From positions 186,001-250,000 of the forward strand of contig JAHQRK010000016.1 in NCBI GenBank assembly GCA_019828595.1: DNA of 64,000 nt, in the 5' to 3' direction. The notes under the pieces were generated by a model. The model saw only the letters and a program-made list of their open reading frames with translations, was not told the origin of the DNA and did no database searches. This DNA is from Aphanomyces cochlioides. Its lineage: Eukaryota > Oomycota > Saprolegniomycetes > Saprolegniales > Verrucalvaceae. Of the stretch, positions 44,591 to 56,221 are shown one piece after another (position 1 is the stretch's first letter; the number at the start of each line of letters is the position of its first letter). The translations under genes were made by a program, and so were the position numbers.

Positions 44591-45497
44591 TAGAGATGCG
44601 TTAGTTATTTAAACATAAATAACAAAACGTTTAAAAACCGTTTTAAAATGTTTTCTTATTTTCCTTTGTTTTAAAGGTTTTATTGGAATTGATTGGCAAA
44701 TACTAATTTGTGCCAGCCAATTGTAGAAACAACAATTCAGATCGAAAACCACCAATCAAATCACAAAATTTGACTGAATTTTTCAATATTGCAATTAGTG
44801 AGAATATGATGCCAAGCTGGTGTAAAAATGTCCGTGCTCCGAGTCAGTGGGCACTAGGGGGCATTGGCGGGTACTCTTAGCCTCCTTATGCCTGGGTAGA
44901 GGCCTCTATGTTGGAAATGTGTCAGATGAAATTCTTATCACATTATTCTCCGTAGTAATATGTCTTACAATCAACTCCATGTGATTAAATTTATTAATCA
45001 AGTGGGTGTCTGCAATAGCTGCATGGCTGGAAAGCTTAAACGATGGATACAATAGCTTAAAACGGATTCAAAGTCTGCGCTGTGAAATACTAGTTTTTTA
45101 ATGGCAGAGAACACTGGATGATACAAAGGGCCAAAATTTCTTGTACTGTATGTAGCTGTACACTGCCATCACGTGCCATTAAATCTACAAAGCTGTCCAT
45201 AACACAAAGCTATGTTACTGCTCGCACTTGAAACTGGCACATTACCTGCAAATCTAAAGGATGTCGTGGGATATGTTTCACTGCTCTGGCGATGTCATAA
45301 CCACTACGTATGCACTGAACACGAGCCATTTTCTTTGGCTCATCGTGAGGGATATCCTCTGAGTCTTCCCACTCCAACGTCCGGATACTAGTCTGTCATC
45401 CCCACTGAACTACGGATAATTGTTCACTTATTGTTTCAAAATATTTTATAATGTATTTAACCGTTTTATTTGGAAAATTTTATAAAAAACGCATCTA
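44591..45497. mobile_element. Non-autonomous hAT-like element, 8-bp TSD
   Basis: A 907-bp AT-rich element. GTCAGAAG stands directly outside both ends (44583-44590 and 45498-45505). The termini are TAGAGATGCGTT on the left and, inverted, TAGATGCGTT on the right, close to the YAGAGATG-type ends of hAT transposons. No transposase is inside, so it depended on another copy. Confidence 0.8.
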
Positions 45498-47263
45498 GTC
45501 AGAAGCAAATGGTTCTACGTACACCGGACGATCACGTGCTTCTGAGCTCGGATCGAGTTTCAACTTCACAGTCAGACTTGCAATGCTAACATGAAATTTG
45601 GACTTTTTTTCTGAAAGTACATGTCAATCAAGCTATCAAAACTCCTGAATTGCTCAAGGCACAGTCGTGCTGTCGTTTGTGTGTGGGATTTCGTAAACCT
45701 GGAAAGCCTGTGGTGTTGCATATGGATTCTTTCCGATCAGACGTGGAAGTGCATAATTTGTCAGATGGCAAAACTCGATTGGCGTATGCCGTGATAGCAA
45801 TCAACGCGTTGACAACTCCAGCGATTAGCCGAAAGTCTTAAGGTTTTCTTGCCTTTGTTGCTTGCAAAGACTGCAGGCGCAAGCCTGCGTCTTTGGGCTG
45901 AAGAGTACATTGTATCAGGGTGTCGACTTCCTACGAGGTCCAACTTTTGAGAGTTGGATTTTCCAAGGCTGTGGAACTTTTGTTTCATTCTGCCGCTCCT
46001 CTCAACTTATCGAGCATCTGGCAGCGTAGATTCAAACGACACGACATACGTCAGCAGAACGAGGGGCTGAAATCTACGACTAGATTGGGATTTCAGTCCT
46101 CGAACTGTCGTCCATGAGCTCGCTGCATGACAAAACGAGGAGGGCGAATTGACACCGAGTCCAAAGTAATGGTGTTACAAGCTGTAGAAGCTGGATAAAC
46201 CACTGAGGAGAGAGGGTGAAAGGAGGATAACTTGTCGAACATTTGATGGTTCGCGCCAGAGTACACTGGGTTATGTGTTCCAGTACGTGACAGCAAGTCG
46301 CAGTACAAAGGAAGGCGAACGGGACAGACAATTCAACTTTGTCGCAATTGCCACGCTACGACCATCGTGTCTTTGTCCATCGAATCTATTTAGACGCTTA
46401 GCTTGAACATGCTTCGAACTCGAGCTCCAAGAGGCCAAAGTAGTTGCACGCACGCCTGCATTGTGCACTGTCGGGGGGGGGGGAAGGCGTAGTATAAAGT
46501 CCAATACATGTCAACAATTGTCGATCTGTCGGTTTCAAACTTGGGGGCTCTGTAACTTGGATAGAGTCACTGATTTCAGCAACCACACTTGCGAAACTCC
46601 AAGTGTCCCAACGGCGCGCGACAATTGGCATTTGGCGTCGTCGATGAATAGTAAATGCAAGATCTGTTGTGATTGTCGTCTGTCCTACCCCCATAACGCA
46701 TCCACTCAATCCAATAGCGTTTCTTTTGGTAGCAATATTGGCCAGGTGAGATAATTCAATCGTAGAGAGCTCAGGGAACGGCGCTGCGGGGTTCAAAGTC
46801 GATCGATTGGCGTCTAAACGTCAATTTGCACTCTGTGTTTGACGTGTACTCCATGTGGATGGGAATCGAAACACCATCTGACTTTGACGACTCTGGTCAA
46901 GTCTGACATTGGCATTACTCCTGTCGAATTTGCATTCCACCGATAAAATTCCATCATACAACTCAGTGGGTTCTTCAGCAGAGATGGGCGCACGGCCGCT
47001 GACATCTCAAGCATATCGCGTTGATGCAGTCGTCTTTTGAGATTCGACGCTGAGTATGGTCACATTGTCGTCGAGGGGATCGCAACCGAGCCCCGCGTTG
47101 GTAGCACATCAGTGACTCGACGAAAGCATTGAGTCCAACGATGATCGGGGCCATCCATCTGGAAGCGATTCGTGTGAGCAACAAGCACATGGAGTTCACG
47201 TGGTCCTCTCCGTTGACACACAGAACGCAAGTCTCATTTTCCACTTTGCCTTGTCGAGTACAC
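45498..47263. other. Region without an identified intact gene
   Basis: Plus-strand debris at about 45640-46080 includes PVVLHMDSFRSDVEVHN, which recalls the HMDS block of Ulp1/C48 peptidases and of transposons that carry them, with stops and frame changes. On the minus strand, ORFs at 46398-46796 and 46814-47014 look partly coding (ELSHLANIATKRNAIGLSG; VVKVRWCFDSHPHG), but I recognise no family. A G9 run lies near 46482. Confidence 0.35.
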
Positions 47264-48880
47264 ATGGTTTCCTTCCGCTTGATCGTCGCCTTTGCCCAAA
47301 CTTTGCTCGGTGTATCAGCAAGAGCCCTCGATGGCAACGACACGACAACCAATTCGACGGCAGCCATTACGTTTCCAACGACGGCGTCATCGATCCAGAT
47401 CCAAGCCAATGCTTCGATTGCTATCATCGGTGCTGGTCCTGCTGGTGTCCACTACGCGTCGCTCTTGGCTCAAAAGGGCTTCTCCAACATCACGATCCTC
47501 GAATACACCAATGAAATCGGCGGCAAATCCAAGACTGTCGTCGACGACGCGGGCTATCCGCATGAATTGGGCACGTGCTACACCCACGCTTTGTACGATC
47601 CCATCGTCGACTTGCTCAACAAGTACGACCCGACCAACGTCCTCGTGCCTTTCGACCCTATGGTGACCGGCAACACGTTGATCATGAGCGACAAGACGCC
47701 GCTCTACGACTACCCAACGTACGCCTTCTTGCTGTCGCACAACTTGACGGGCATGACGAGCATCACGGGGCTCCAATCGGCGTTGCAACAGGCCTTTGTC
47801 AAGTACATTGGCCTCCACCAATCTCTCTTTGGCACGTACTCGTATGGTCTTCCGCCGCAACCAAAGGACTGGACGCAGCTAGCGGCCACGGCAGCCCAAT
47901 TTATTCAAAGCAACCAGTTGCAAGTCATCCAGCCATGGTTTGAAATGCTCTTTGAACGACAAGGTTACGGTTCGTTGGCGTCGACACCGGCATTTTATTT
48001 GCTCTGGTGGGGCCACCCCGACCTCGTGCGCCGATACTTGGTCGCGTCGAGCCAAGGCAAACCTTGGGTGTACATGCTTTCGAACGGCTATCAGTCGCTG
48101 TGGGAATCCATCGCGAAAGCCCACGCGAACGATTTCTCCATCCAATTCCGCACGGCCGTGACGTCCATTTCGCAACGCGATACGCAGCCCCAAATGACTG
48201 TCCGACAATGGCCCGTGGGCGGCAATCCACAGACTGACGGCGTCGTGTCGACGCTCTCGTTTGACCACATTGTCATGGCAGTCGATTTGAGCATCTCGTC
48301 GCCGGATTTGGGCACTGAAAAGGGCTCCCCGATTCAAATCACCGACTTGGATGACACGGAAAAGTGGCTTTTCAACGGCTACACGTCGGCCGCGTTCGTC
48401 ACGACCAAGTTTACGTCGCCCCCTTTGCCGTTTGAAGCCGTCGTCGAGTGGTGGCCCGAACGCGGACAAGGCGCGTACCAAGGTCGCGTGCAGCTTGCTC
48501 GCAACACGCATATGGCACTTTGGAACTCGACATCAGCTCTCTCCGCGCCTTTGGACGCTACGGCCGCTCAATCGCGCGTGGTCTACCAGCATTATGAACC
48601 TGACAGCGCTACGGCGTCTCGACAAACGTACACAGCGACGCTCAACAGCGACCTCGCGTCAATGTTCCCAGGCTACGATGCCAATCCCACCACGACGTTC
48701 TTCTCGAGCTACGCCCCTCGCACGTCGACGGATAAATTGACGCAAAATCAACCGTGGGCGATCTGGAACAACCAGGGCGCGCACCACACGACGTGGATCG
48801 GCTCGTCCGTCACGTTTGAAAGTGTCCTCGATGTCGTCACGTACAACCAAAAGTTGATCGATCGCGTGCAGCTCGTTTAG
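47264..48880 (+). CDS. Secreted FAD-dependent amine-oxidase-like protein, copy C
   Basis: A 538-residue single-exon paralogue of the oxidases at 7.7 and 12.5 kb. The ATG at 47264 (MVSFRLIVAFAQTLLGVSARA) gives a signal peptide like those of the other copies and is preferred to the in-frame ATG at 47129. The Rossmann motif IAIIGAGPAGVHYASLLAQKG, the GGKSK block and the C-terminal WIGSSVTFESVLDVVTYNQKL are kept. It differs from copies A and B throughout, including their identical central tract, so it has not taken part in that conversion. Third positions are visibly richer in G/C than in A and B. Substrate unknown; a secreted flavoenzyme is inferred. Confidence 0.8.
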   Translation: MVSFRLIVAFAQTLLGVSARALDGNDTTTNSTAAITFPTTASSIQIQANASIAIIGAGPAGVHYASLLAQKGFSNITILEYTNEIGGKSKTVVDDAGYPHELGTCYTHALYDPIVDLLNKYDPTNVLVPFDPMVTGNTLIMSDKTPLYDYPTYAFLLSHNLTGMTSITGLQSALQQAFVKYIGLHQSLFGTYSYGLPPQPKDWTQLAATAAQFIQSNQLQVIQPWFEMLFERQGYGSLASTPAFYLLWWGHPDLVRRYLVASSQGKPWVYMLSNGYQSLWESIAKAHANDFSIQFRTAVTSISQRDTQPQMTVRQWPVGGNPQTDGVVSTLSFDHIVMAVDLSISSPDLGTEKGSPIQITDLDDTEKWLFNGYTSAAFVTTKFTSPPLPFEAVVEWWPERGQGAYQGRVQLARNTHMALWNSTSALSAPLDATAAQSRVVYQHYEPDSATASRQTYTATLNSDLASMFPGYDANPTTTFFSSYAPRTSTDKLTQNQPWAIWNNQGAHHTTWIGSSVTFESVLDVVTYNQKLIDRVQLV

Positions 48881-49655
48881 AAGTCCGTCGACGACGTCTT
48901 TGAGTAGGTTTTTGTTGTAATCACACAGCGTTCCCTCGTGTATTACTTCCATGGCTTTGGCAATGTCTTCGTGGTCGTTCCCTGGGTGCAGCAACGGCTA
49001 TAAGCGTCAAGGAAAACCATCGTTTCCACGCTGGAATTCCATCGTCTCCCTTGAATTCACAGCGAGCAGTGCTGTCGATTCAACGTGCTACAGGAAGATT
49101 CATGGAAGGATGCATCGACGTCTTCTAGTACGTGCCGATCAAAGTGACGGCACCCATGAGGAAAGTTGGTGTCAATTGCACCGACAATGACGCGCGCCCC
49201 CGTTGACATTTCAAACCAACACAGGCGTTCATCATGTGCCATGACCACATGACTTGGAGCTTGGCAAGACATTAGAGCTCGTCGTTGAATGCTGTAGATG
49301 GCTCTAGTCGACCTTTTATCTCTAAAATGCGTCATGGATGGAGGGAGATCGTGGGTTTCATGATCCAAGGAGCCGAGATGACTCTTTCCAGCAAGTATGT
49401 ATCTCACTGAGGTCGCCAATGTACTTGCAGAGACTTGCCACGATGATCGCGCGTTGAGCTCTTGCACTTTTGAGGTCACTTTGACGTTGTCTACTGTACT
49501 TTGCACTTCGTGGAACCTATCGGAACAAAGCGTTCAGTGTGCGACCAAGCAGTGAGATCCAACCTCTCGCCTGGTCGACGACGCCATTTCTTCCAATCAA
49601 GGTTGGCATATCACTCTTCCAAAGTTCAATCAAACGACAAAGTGGACGATCCAAG
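48881..49655. other. Possible minus-strand gene, unrecognised
   Basis: Minus-strand coding-like blocks occur at about 48870-48994 (HPGNDHEDIAKAMEVIHEG, YNKNLLKDVVDGLL) and 49057-49506 (VVMAHDERLCWFEMSTGARV, IVGAIDTNFPHG). They could be exons of one gene converging on the oxidase. The junctions are unclear and no family is recognised. Confidence 0.35.
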
Positions 49656-49994
49656 ATGCTCCACAGATCTCGGCCTCGTTTCTGCGCTGCGTGCGGAAAA
49701 TTTGGAGCTACGCGAGAGTACACCGACCGCGGCGTGCGGCAATTCTACTGCTCTTTGGATTGCGAACCTGCGAGGGCAATCCGCCAGCGACGTTCATGGT
49801 CAAGCCAAGGTAAATTTCTGTCGATACCAAGTTGAAATTTGAGATTTCCATACGTAGCTCGCCCATCTCAATCGTTTTCAAGCACATCGTCGACTCCATC
49901 CCCATCGAAATCGATCGACTGGGACGGCTCCATTGTCGACAAGACGTCAGACAGCGCTCGTTCGAGCAGTGAACTCTCGGGCTTTCTAGTCTAG
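49656..49994 (+). CDS. FCS-like zinc-finger protein 1
   Basis: Two exons, 49656-49809 and 49858-49994, with a GTAAAT...CGTAG intron in phase 1, give 96 residues. The N-terminal half has CAACGKFG then QFYCSLDC, the C-x2-C ... (Y/F)CS-x2-C pattern of FCS-like or MYM-type zinc fingers. The C-terminal half is Ser-rich (SFSSTSSTPSPSKS) and ends ELSGFLV. An upstream in-frame ATG at 49539 exists, but homology with the neighbouring gene begins near 49656. It lies tail-to-tail with its paralogue, 54 nt apart. Function unknown; a protein-binding adaptor role is inference. Confidence 0.65.
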
Positions 49995-50048
49995 CGTCCA
50001 ACGTGGAATATCGTAAATAAGAGTAAACAGTAGGAGGAACAACAAGGT

Positions 50049-50372
50049 CTACACGAAGAAACCGTCGCCGAGGATGAACGGAGAGTAAGGACTGCAGCTA
50101 GTCGACGTTTTGTCATGGGCAAAGTCAACAGACGACGCTTTAGTTGGTCGTTTCGAGTCGTCGACGCTGATATCTGACGCGTCGCTTTCTGACGTATCGC
50201 TGGTCGACCACGATGGACGTGTGTGGTGGTGCGATTTATACGCCATCAAACAAGCTTGAGAGCAAAAATATCCACGTCCGAGGCGGTCTTTCCTGCTGTA
50301 CGACGTGCCAAACTGCTTGCACTCGACGCACGACGATGGCCGCGTGTTGAAGAATTTCATTGGAAACGTCAT
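50049..50372 (-). CDS. FCS-like zinc-finger protein 2
   Basis: A single-exon paralogue of the preceding gene, 107 residues from the ATG at 50372 (MTFPMKFFNTRP); 50360 is an alternative start. The zinc finger reads CVECKQFG then GYFCSQAC. A Ser/Asp-rich segment (STSDTSESDASDISVDDSK) and a short hydrophobic end (FILGDGFFV) follow. It lacks the intron of its neighbour. The convergent arrangement suggests an inverted duplication. Confidence 0.65.
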   Translation of the reverse strand: MTFPMKFFNTRPSSCVECKQFGTSYSRKDRLGRGYFCSQACLMAYKSHHHTRPSWSTSDTSESDASDISVDDSKRPTKASSVDFAHDKTSTSCSPYSPFILGDGFFV

Positions 50373-51005
50373 GGCAATATTTGAAAATGATTGGAATATT
50401 GCCGCGACATTGGGACAAGTCGACAGCGGTGGGAAAATTTGAGTTGCCGACGACAATTCCATCGATATTCGAACCTTTTATCGCGACGAAACGCACGAGA
50501 CAACCAAAGACAATGGATCGACTTGATGCTAGAAAGCTTGCAATGTACATTTCCAAATCATGCCGAGCTTGAATTCGAGATAGAACACGCAATACACGCG
50601 CAAACTTTGGCCCAGACTTTGTCGACGTCATGCATGGCTTGGTAGAGCACGCAGGTCCGGCGGTAGTTTGAATGTAAATTTGCAGCGATTCTTCTAGCAC
50701 AGGATTGGAGTCAATCGAACATTTCCGCAACGAAGATCCTGGCCAAGGGGAGCCCCTACGGGATGGTGCTAACCCCCTTCAACGAAAGCGCTGTGTGGAT
50801 ATTTGCTCTTGATGAAAGGAGCATGGGAAGTTCAGAGGTAAACAGTCTCAACGAGCCCCCCCCCCCTTCTCCCCCACCGTGATCCTCTTGGGCTCGTCAC
50901 GTAATCCTCGCCCACGACGGGAGCATTGTAGAGGTACACGTGATACAGGAGATGGAAGGTAGGCGGATTCATGTTGCAAACAGGATAGACTTGGACACGA
51001 TAGAT
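50373..51005. other. Intergenic with a possible exon and a poly-C run
   Basis: A plus-strand frame near 50490-50645 looks coding (RQWIDLMLESLQCTFPNHAE, LEFEIEHAIHAQ) but cannot be joined to anything. An uninterrupted C run of about eleven lies near 50858. Otherwise nothing seen. Confidence 0.3.
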
Positions 51006-53111
51006 CTACTTTTGCTTTTTCTTTTTGTTTCGCTGGGGGGACAATTTTGTATTCAGCTGCAGGGCGAGGCTTTTGACAGCTTTCTTTTGAAGCTCCGCAG
51101 TCGACACGGGGACTAAACTATCGTCTTCGTCGCTGTTGTTGTCTTGTTCATTGCCTTCATGCAACAATGGAGGGGTTTGATTGAGATTGAAGTTCAAGTG
51201 CAGTCCATTCGCACGATATGGGTCGCTTGGCTGGAGATGTGCTCCCAGTGACGTCGTGCCGAGATTTTCAGGGTTCTTGTGCTGCAATCTTCTTGTAAAT
51301 TGCTCAATCAAGTCGTTGCTGCGCTGTTCGATGATCTATTCCAAAGCCGCCAATTTGAGTACTAGGAATACCATTGTACCGCTAAAAACTGCAAAATATT
51401 GCCTTCAGTGATCCCATGAGCGGCTAAGAGATCGTTCATTGAGCTCATTCGAATCATCATGGCATTTCTGTCATCATTCGCTTTCGTAGAACTTCCAGCG
51501 ACGGCTCCAGTCGAAGGCTAACCTCACAATTAGACTGGCTGCGATCCAAATTGAAATATCGTTACAGGAATCATTTCATTGCATCCGAGAGAATTGTACA
51601 ATTTATCCACCGCGCGGGCAATCGGTAGAAATTCTCGCTGCGCACTTTGACGCAATCGTTCATAGTCTGAGTTTTCCTTCTTGATTCTATAATCCAAGTG
51701 AATTGTCATGGACATATTGAAATCCGCGTACTTTTGCCGCGTTTCCTCCAAGCTTTCAATCAATCGCTTGCGCATATTCGCGCTTCCTTCCTTGAGTTCG
51801 TCGGCATACCTAGACAAACCCACCATCGTCAATAATTCAAATATGTTTCTCCAAGTACTTTTGACGCTCTTGCTGAATCGCAGCAGTTTGTTCTTCCAAC
51901 TGTTCGCATTCGTTGTTGATTGTCTATGGATTGAAATGGAGTCGGCTAAATTTACGATCATGAAGAAATACCTGAACGTATCGAAACAATGCAAAGTTTT
52001 CCTCTTCTTTCTTCGTGTATAATTCCACAAGCTTTTGGTAGTCATCACAACCAACTAATTTCTACGGCGATACTCATTCAATATCGTTGGAGGATTTAGA
52101 GCATACCATAATGCTTTTAAACGTTGATTCGTGCACTTTGAGTCGCTCGCTGACACTTTCGATAGCAGCTTGATCATCACGAAGCTATACAGCACACAAC
52201 AATTCACCTTATGTATGATATTGAAGAGTTCTTACTGAGATATCGAGCTTTTGCAAGGTTAATTTCATCTCGGCCTCTTCGTCCAAGCGGTAATTGCCTC
52301 GGAAATAGCCGTCGTCATGTGTATCCAAGCCTTCGCTTTTCATCGCTTCCTTTCGAAAAGCCTCTACGAATATCGGGCATCAAACTAGGTACGTCGACTG
52401 CGAAAGTACCAGCATTTTCCTTCTCTCGGGTGATTATCATGGCCAAATGTTGATAAATTTCATCAAATGCTTCTTGCTCTTCAATGTTCATATTCGATAA
52501 ACTCTGGACTTGGGCTACAATCTGCACCATAATGTTTACATTCCTCATGGAATCGAGCCAAGGAATACCTTGTCCCGCTCAGCCATGATAGAAGTCGAAT
52601 GTTTGAATGTTTCTTGCATTTGTCTTTGAATATCTCGGAGTCGTTTTTGATTCTACAGCAAATTCACGTCCAACTATTGAAGAATCTCATCAAAACTTAC
52701 TTTTTCGAACACCGACTGGCTGAATAAACGACTTGCTCGTAAGGCGTCAATCTTTCGTTTGAGTTCTGCATTCGTGGCACATAATTTACTCTCCCTAGTC
52801 TGAAGTCAAACTCTTTCTATGGACCGCGAAACTTACCGCATTCGGCAAGCGGCCAGGCGATTCTCCAATTTACTCACTTCGCGGCTTTCACTCATGATTT
52901 TTGATTTCACGGCATTGATGCCACCGCCACGCTGGTCACCTTCGTTGCGCTTATGACGAAGTTCCGCCAATTTAGCCTTGACATTCTTCCATTCGTCCTC
53001 AATAGCTCGAATTCGCAAATTCACGGTGCCAAGCAGTCTTGTATATTTATCAGCTTGGACTTGAAGACTAAAGATGTAGTCATTCTGCGCACGAATCGCT
53101 TGCTGGCTCAT
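51006..53111 (-). CDS. Outer dynein arm docking-complex-like coiled-coil protein (CCDC63/CCDC114/DC2 type)
   Basis: At least eight small exons on the minus strand, from ATG at 53111 (MSQQAIRAQND) to the stop at 51006. Coding blocks lie near 52850-53111, 52705-52800, 52560-52650, 52220-52548, 52120-52190, 51980-52060, 51580-51950, 51365-51525 and 51006-51320. Checked junctions include AACRMR to ESKLCATN, GCNEMIP to PSTGAVAGSS (GTAACG...GGTTAG) and NILQFLA to IIEQRSNDL (GTACAA...GAATAG). The product is mostly coiled coil. SKLENRLAACRMRESKLCAT followed by NAELKRKIDALR.. resembles the LENRLDKAL..N.ELREEIDNLRRER region of docking-complex subunits that anchor outer dynein arms to doublet microtubules. 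The C-terminus is a basic tail (PQRNKKKKQK). It is divergent from PACRG 329 nt away, which supports a flagellar role. Confidence 0.65.
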
Positions 53112-53439
53112 TCTACATGCGCCAGACAAGAGTCTTGAGCCGTGGTAACTATGTAACCGTCACCGTCAATCATGAAACTGCTGAAACTGGTACACAATTC
53201 ACCTTTCTTTTACCTCAATAGCCCATGGGGGAGAAGAAACGCGAGTTAAGAGGGAATTGTATTATGTAGCTCGAAAGCCTGCTTTGAGAGAGGCTTAAAG
53301 CGCCCGTGGTGAGATGAAGTGGCATGTTCTCTCATACCTTGGAGTATATTAATATCTCAAAGTGGCTCGACGGTTGAATATATAAAAATAGACGACTCTG
53401 CAGCTTCATTCGCATTCGAGACGGCGGTAGTTGCAAGTC
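53112..53439. promoter_or_regulatory. Shared upstream region of two flagellar genes
   Basis: A gap of 328 nt between the start codons of the docking-complex-like gene (-) and PACRG (+). It is AT-rich near the PACRG side. No coding sequence fits here, so both promoters must lie in this interval. No specific element is claimed. Confidence 0.55.
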
Positions 53440-54600
53440 ATGTCGGGCATCCCAAATCATTCGAATCGAATTGTCCCGCGTACGTATGGGCTCAAGGAAA
53501 CAGGTTCATGCTTTGACACGACGGAGGTTTTCCACAGAGTAAGCTGGAATCTCTGCTGTCTTCGTCTAACTTTCCGCTTCTACATTAGAAAAAAGTCCAT
53601 GAAGAGCCTCCTCACGATCCTGACATGATCCGAGCATTTTCACTATCCAAGCCAATTCGAAAGGAAACGACTGACAATTTCCTACGCAAAGGCACTGGGT
53701 TTGGTGGTCTGGCAGACTCGGAGCGCTCGCACAAGGTATATTCTACCATTTTGGTGCAAAGTCAAATTATTTCGGTCGGTTGAATAGCGAGATGAGCTGG
53801 TGCCAATTAGTCCCCGCAAGGAAAAACACCAACCTGGCGCATTTAAAGAACGCTACAATCCTCCCGACACGTCATTTCGCAAGTTTTACGAACGTGGCGA
53901 CTTGCCAATTCAAATTGACCACGGCGGGGTGAAAAACTTGGTCGCATGGAAAGTCGACATTACGAAATTGGACTTTCATCATTACTTGCCCATCTTTTTC
54001 GACGGCCTCCGTGAAGTTGAAGAGCCTTATGCTTTCCTCTCGGAGCAGGTAAGCTCCAATCTTTTAATTGAGACTAATTGGGCGTCAGGGCATTAAAGAT
54101 ATGATGGTGAATGCTAGCTCGAAAGTACTCCCAGTGATTCCACAACTTATTATCCCCATCAAGAGTAAGAAATTGAGTTATGCTTATCGAAATATTGACG
54201 GTTTTCAAGATGCATTGAACACGAGAAGACCTGGGATTATTGTGAAAACGCTGCATATTCTCCAGTTGATGGTCACGTGCGATAAAAAGCCAGGCGCGGA
54301 TGGACTGAGTGCACCTGGACTCATTGGACAAGCCCTCGTGCCATATTATCGACAGATCTTGCCTATTCTCAACATTTTTATTCGAAAGAACGGTACGCCA
54401 ATGCTCTTCCAGCTTCCAAATTGACGATTTCGAATGTAGACAATTTGGGAGACGGGATTGACTATGCCCAGCGAAAGCAAGAAAATCTCGGCGATTTGAT
54501 CCAGCAAACTCTCGAAACATTTGAATTGAACGGTGGTGACGATGCATTTATCAACATCAAATATCTCGTCCCAACGTACCAAAGTGTCTGCGTGGGCTAA
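53440..54600 (+). CDS. PACRG: Parkin co-regulated gene protein homologue (axonemal inner-junction protein)
   Basis: Six exons join in frame: 53440-53538, 53589-53735, 53788-54048, 54089-54164, 54210-54392 and 54440-54600, giving 927 nt and 308 residues. The phases agree at all five GT-AG introns. The protein follows PACRG closely: [86 protein letters not shown] and [18 protein letters not shown] forms the inner junction between A and B tubules of axonemal doublets, so the gene marks a flagellated zoospore. The N-terminal 110 residues (exons 1 and 2) are less conserved. The start at 53440 (MSGIPNHSN) is the first in-frame Met that keeps a short leader. Confidence 0.92.
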
Positions 54601-55621
54601 ATTTTCCATCCCTTTCGACTCGATTGCATCTCTTAAAAAGCTGCATAACGTAACCATTTCGCATTTTATCTTGTTTTCGTACGTTCTAACGTCTTCAGTG
54701 CAAGCTGGTGAAATTCTTTCGTCACACGATACATACATAGATAATTCATCGACTATTCCAGCTGCAGTTGGGCCTGGCCAAGTTCAAAGTGCAGTTTACT
54801 TGGAGGGTAGGAAGCTCGTGGATGTTTGCAACAATAATTTTGGCGCACATTTTGACTTTGAAGGCGCCGTCAAGAATATTTGAAGTGATATTAAATCCAC
54901 GCAGCGAGGATGTACCATAACTCAATCGCCAATTAGCATGAAAGAAGACTGAGCTGTGAGGTTGTATGACGGCGACATCTCAACCAGAAATATCGTATCA
55001 TATCATACCTGCTTAATATTATATAGTTAGAGATATTATTGTCGATTTGGTACAAATTTCCACTTCCTGCGCAATCGAATCACGCCAGTCGAATCGCGCC
55101 GCCCATCGATCACGCATCTGATTGGATAAAAAGACATTATAAATTGATTTGATTGGTCAATTATAAACAACATTGTCCTGAACCATCATCGATCATGCTC
55201 CTTTGTCCACGCTCGTCCGTTCATGCAGACAGACGAGATGATTCAAATTACTCTTAAGGAAGCCGCGAGGAGCGTGTGAAGCAAGATACGGCTGTTTTTA
55301 CTGAGCAAAATGCTCACTAACTTCTCGACATGTACGATTTCACAAATCCTGGATGAAATAGTGGGTTAAAAGAGACAACCCATTGGATATTGCTCGTCAG
55401 AACGATGAATAATGCTTAAAATTGATGATAAGTAATATTAGAGCTTGGACGGACCCGCTTTAAAGAAGCTTATCGCCATATTTTCCCTCTGGCGCGGTTC
55501 AAGGCGTCATTGTGCTGAAATTGAGAAATCACGCAAAAAATAGAAATTTACAGCAAAAGCACAATAAATGTAATTTTTTTTATTCTTGATCAGCGTTGAT
55601 CACCAAATAATTTAACCCTTA
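54601..55621. other. AT-rich intergenic region
   Basis: A plus-strand frame to 54883 (SAVYLEGRKLVDVCNNNFGA) has no recognised match and may be chance. The rest is AT-rich with no gene. Confidence 0.4.
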
Positions 55622-55989
55622 GGGCCCGTCTGGATGCCACCTATTATTGAGATAATTCGCAATATTTTGATCAATTATTGCATAATTTTGATTATCGCAA
55701 AATGCACTGTCTGGATGCCAAATATTGCATAAATTTTATTGCAATAATTTATTTCAAAACAGGCCAAATGTGCAATAAATAATATTCTACTCAAAGTAGA
55801 ATATTTTCCCCAATATCGTATAATCCACACAAATTCCCAATGATTATTTTATTTTCGTGGGAATCCAGACAGTCCGAAATTTTAATTATCGTGATATTAC
55901 AATGCGTGATTTGTATTATTTTGACCAAAATACAAAATATCACATAACGAATTTTCACAATATTTTTTATTTGGCATCCAGACGGGCCC
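55622..55989. mobile_element. 368-bp MITE, 18-bp TIR, TTA TSD
   Basis: Perfect 18-bp inverted ends GGGCCCGTCTGGATGCCA, with TTA directly outside each (55619-55621 and 55990-55992). The interior is AT-rich and non-coding, with a further GTCTGGATGCCA inside (near 55707). The 3-bp TTA target fits PIF/Harbinger-type MITEs. Confidence 0.88.
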
Positions 55990-56221
55990 TTAGAAACAAA
56001 TATAATATAAAACTAGATAATTTTATTGTTAAGGGCCCGTCTGGATACACATTAAAAAATATAGTGATAATTCGTTATTCAGTATTCTACATTTTGGGAA
56101 AAGAATACAAACCACTGATTATATTGTCAATTTCAGTCAAATTTGTATTTTTGACCAAAACTCAAATGCATTTACAAATCTATTGGACCATACTGAAGCC
56201 AAGTTAAACCGAATATTGGCC

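Noticed and set aside
53112..53129. Upstream extension of the docking-complex-like protein starting at TTG
   Set aside because: Not an ATG; the first ATG at 53111 is used instead.
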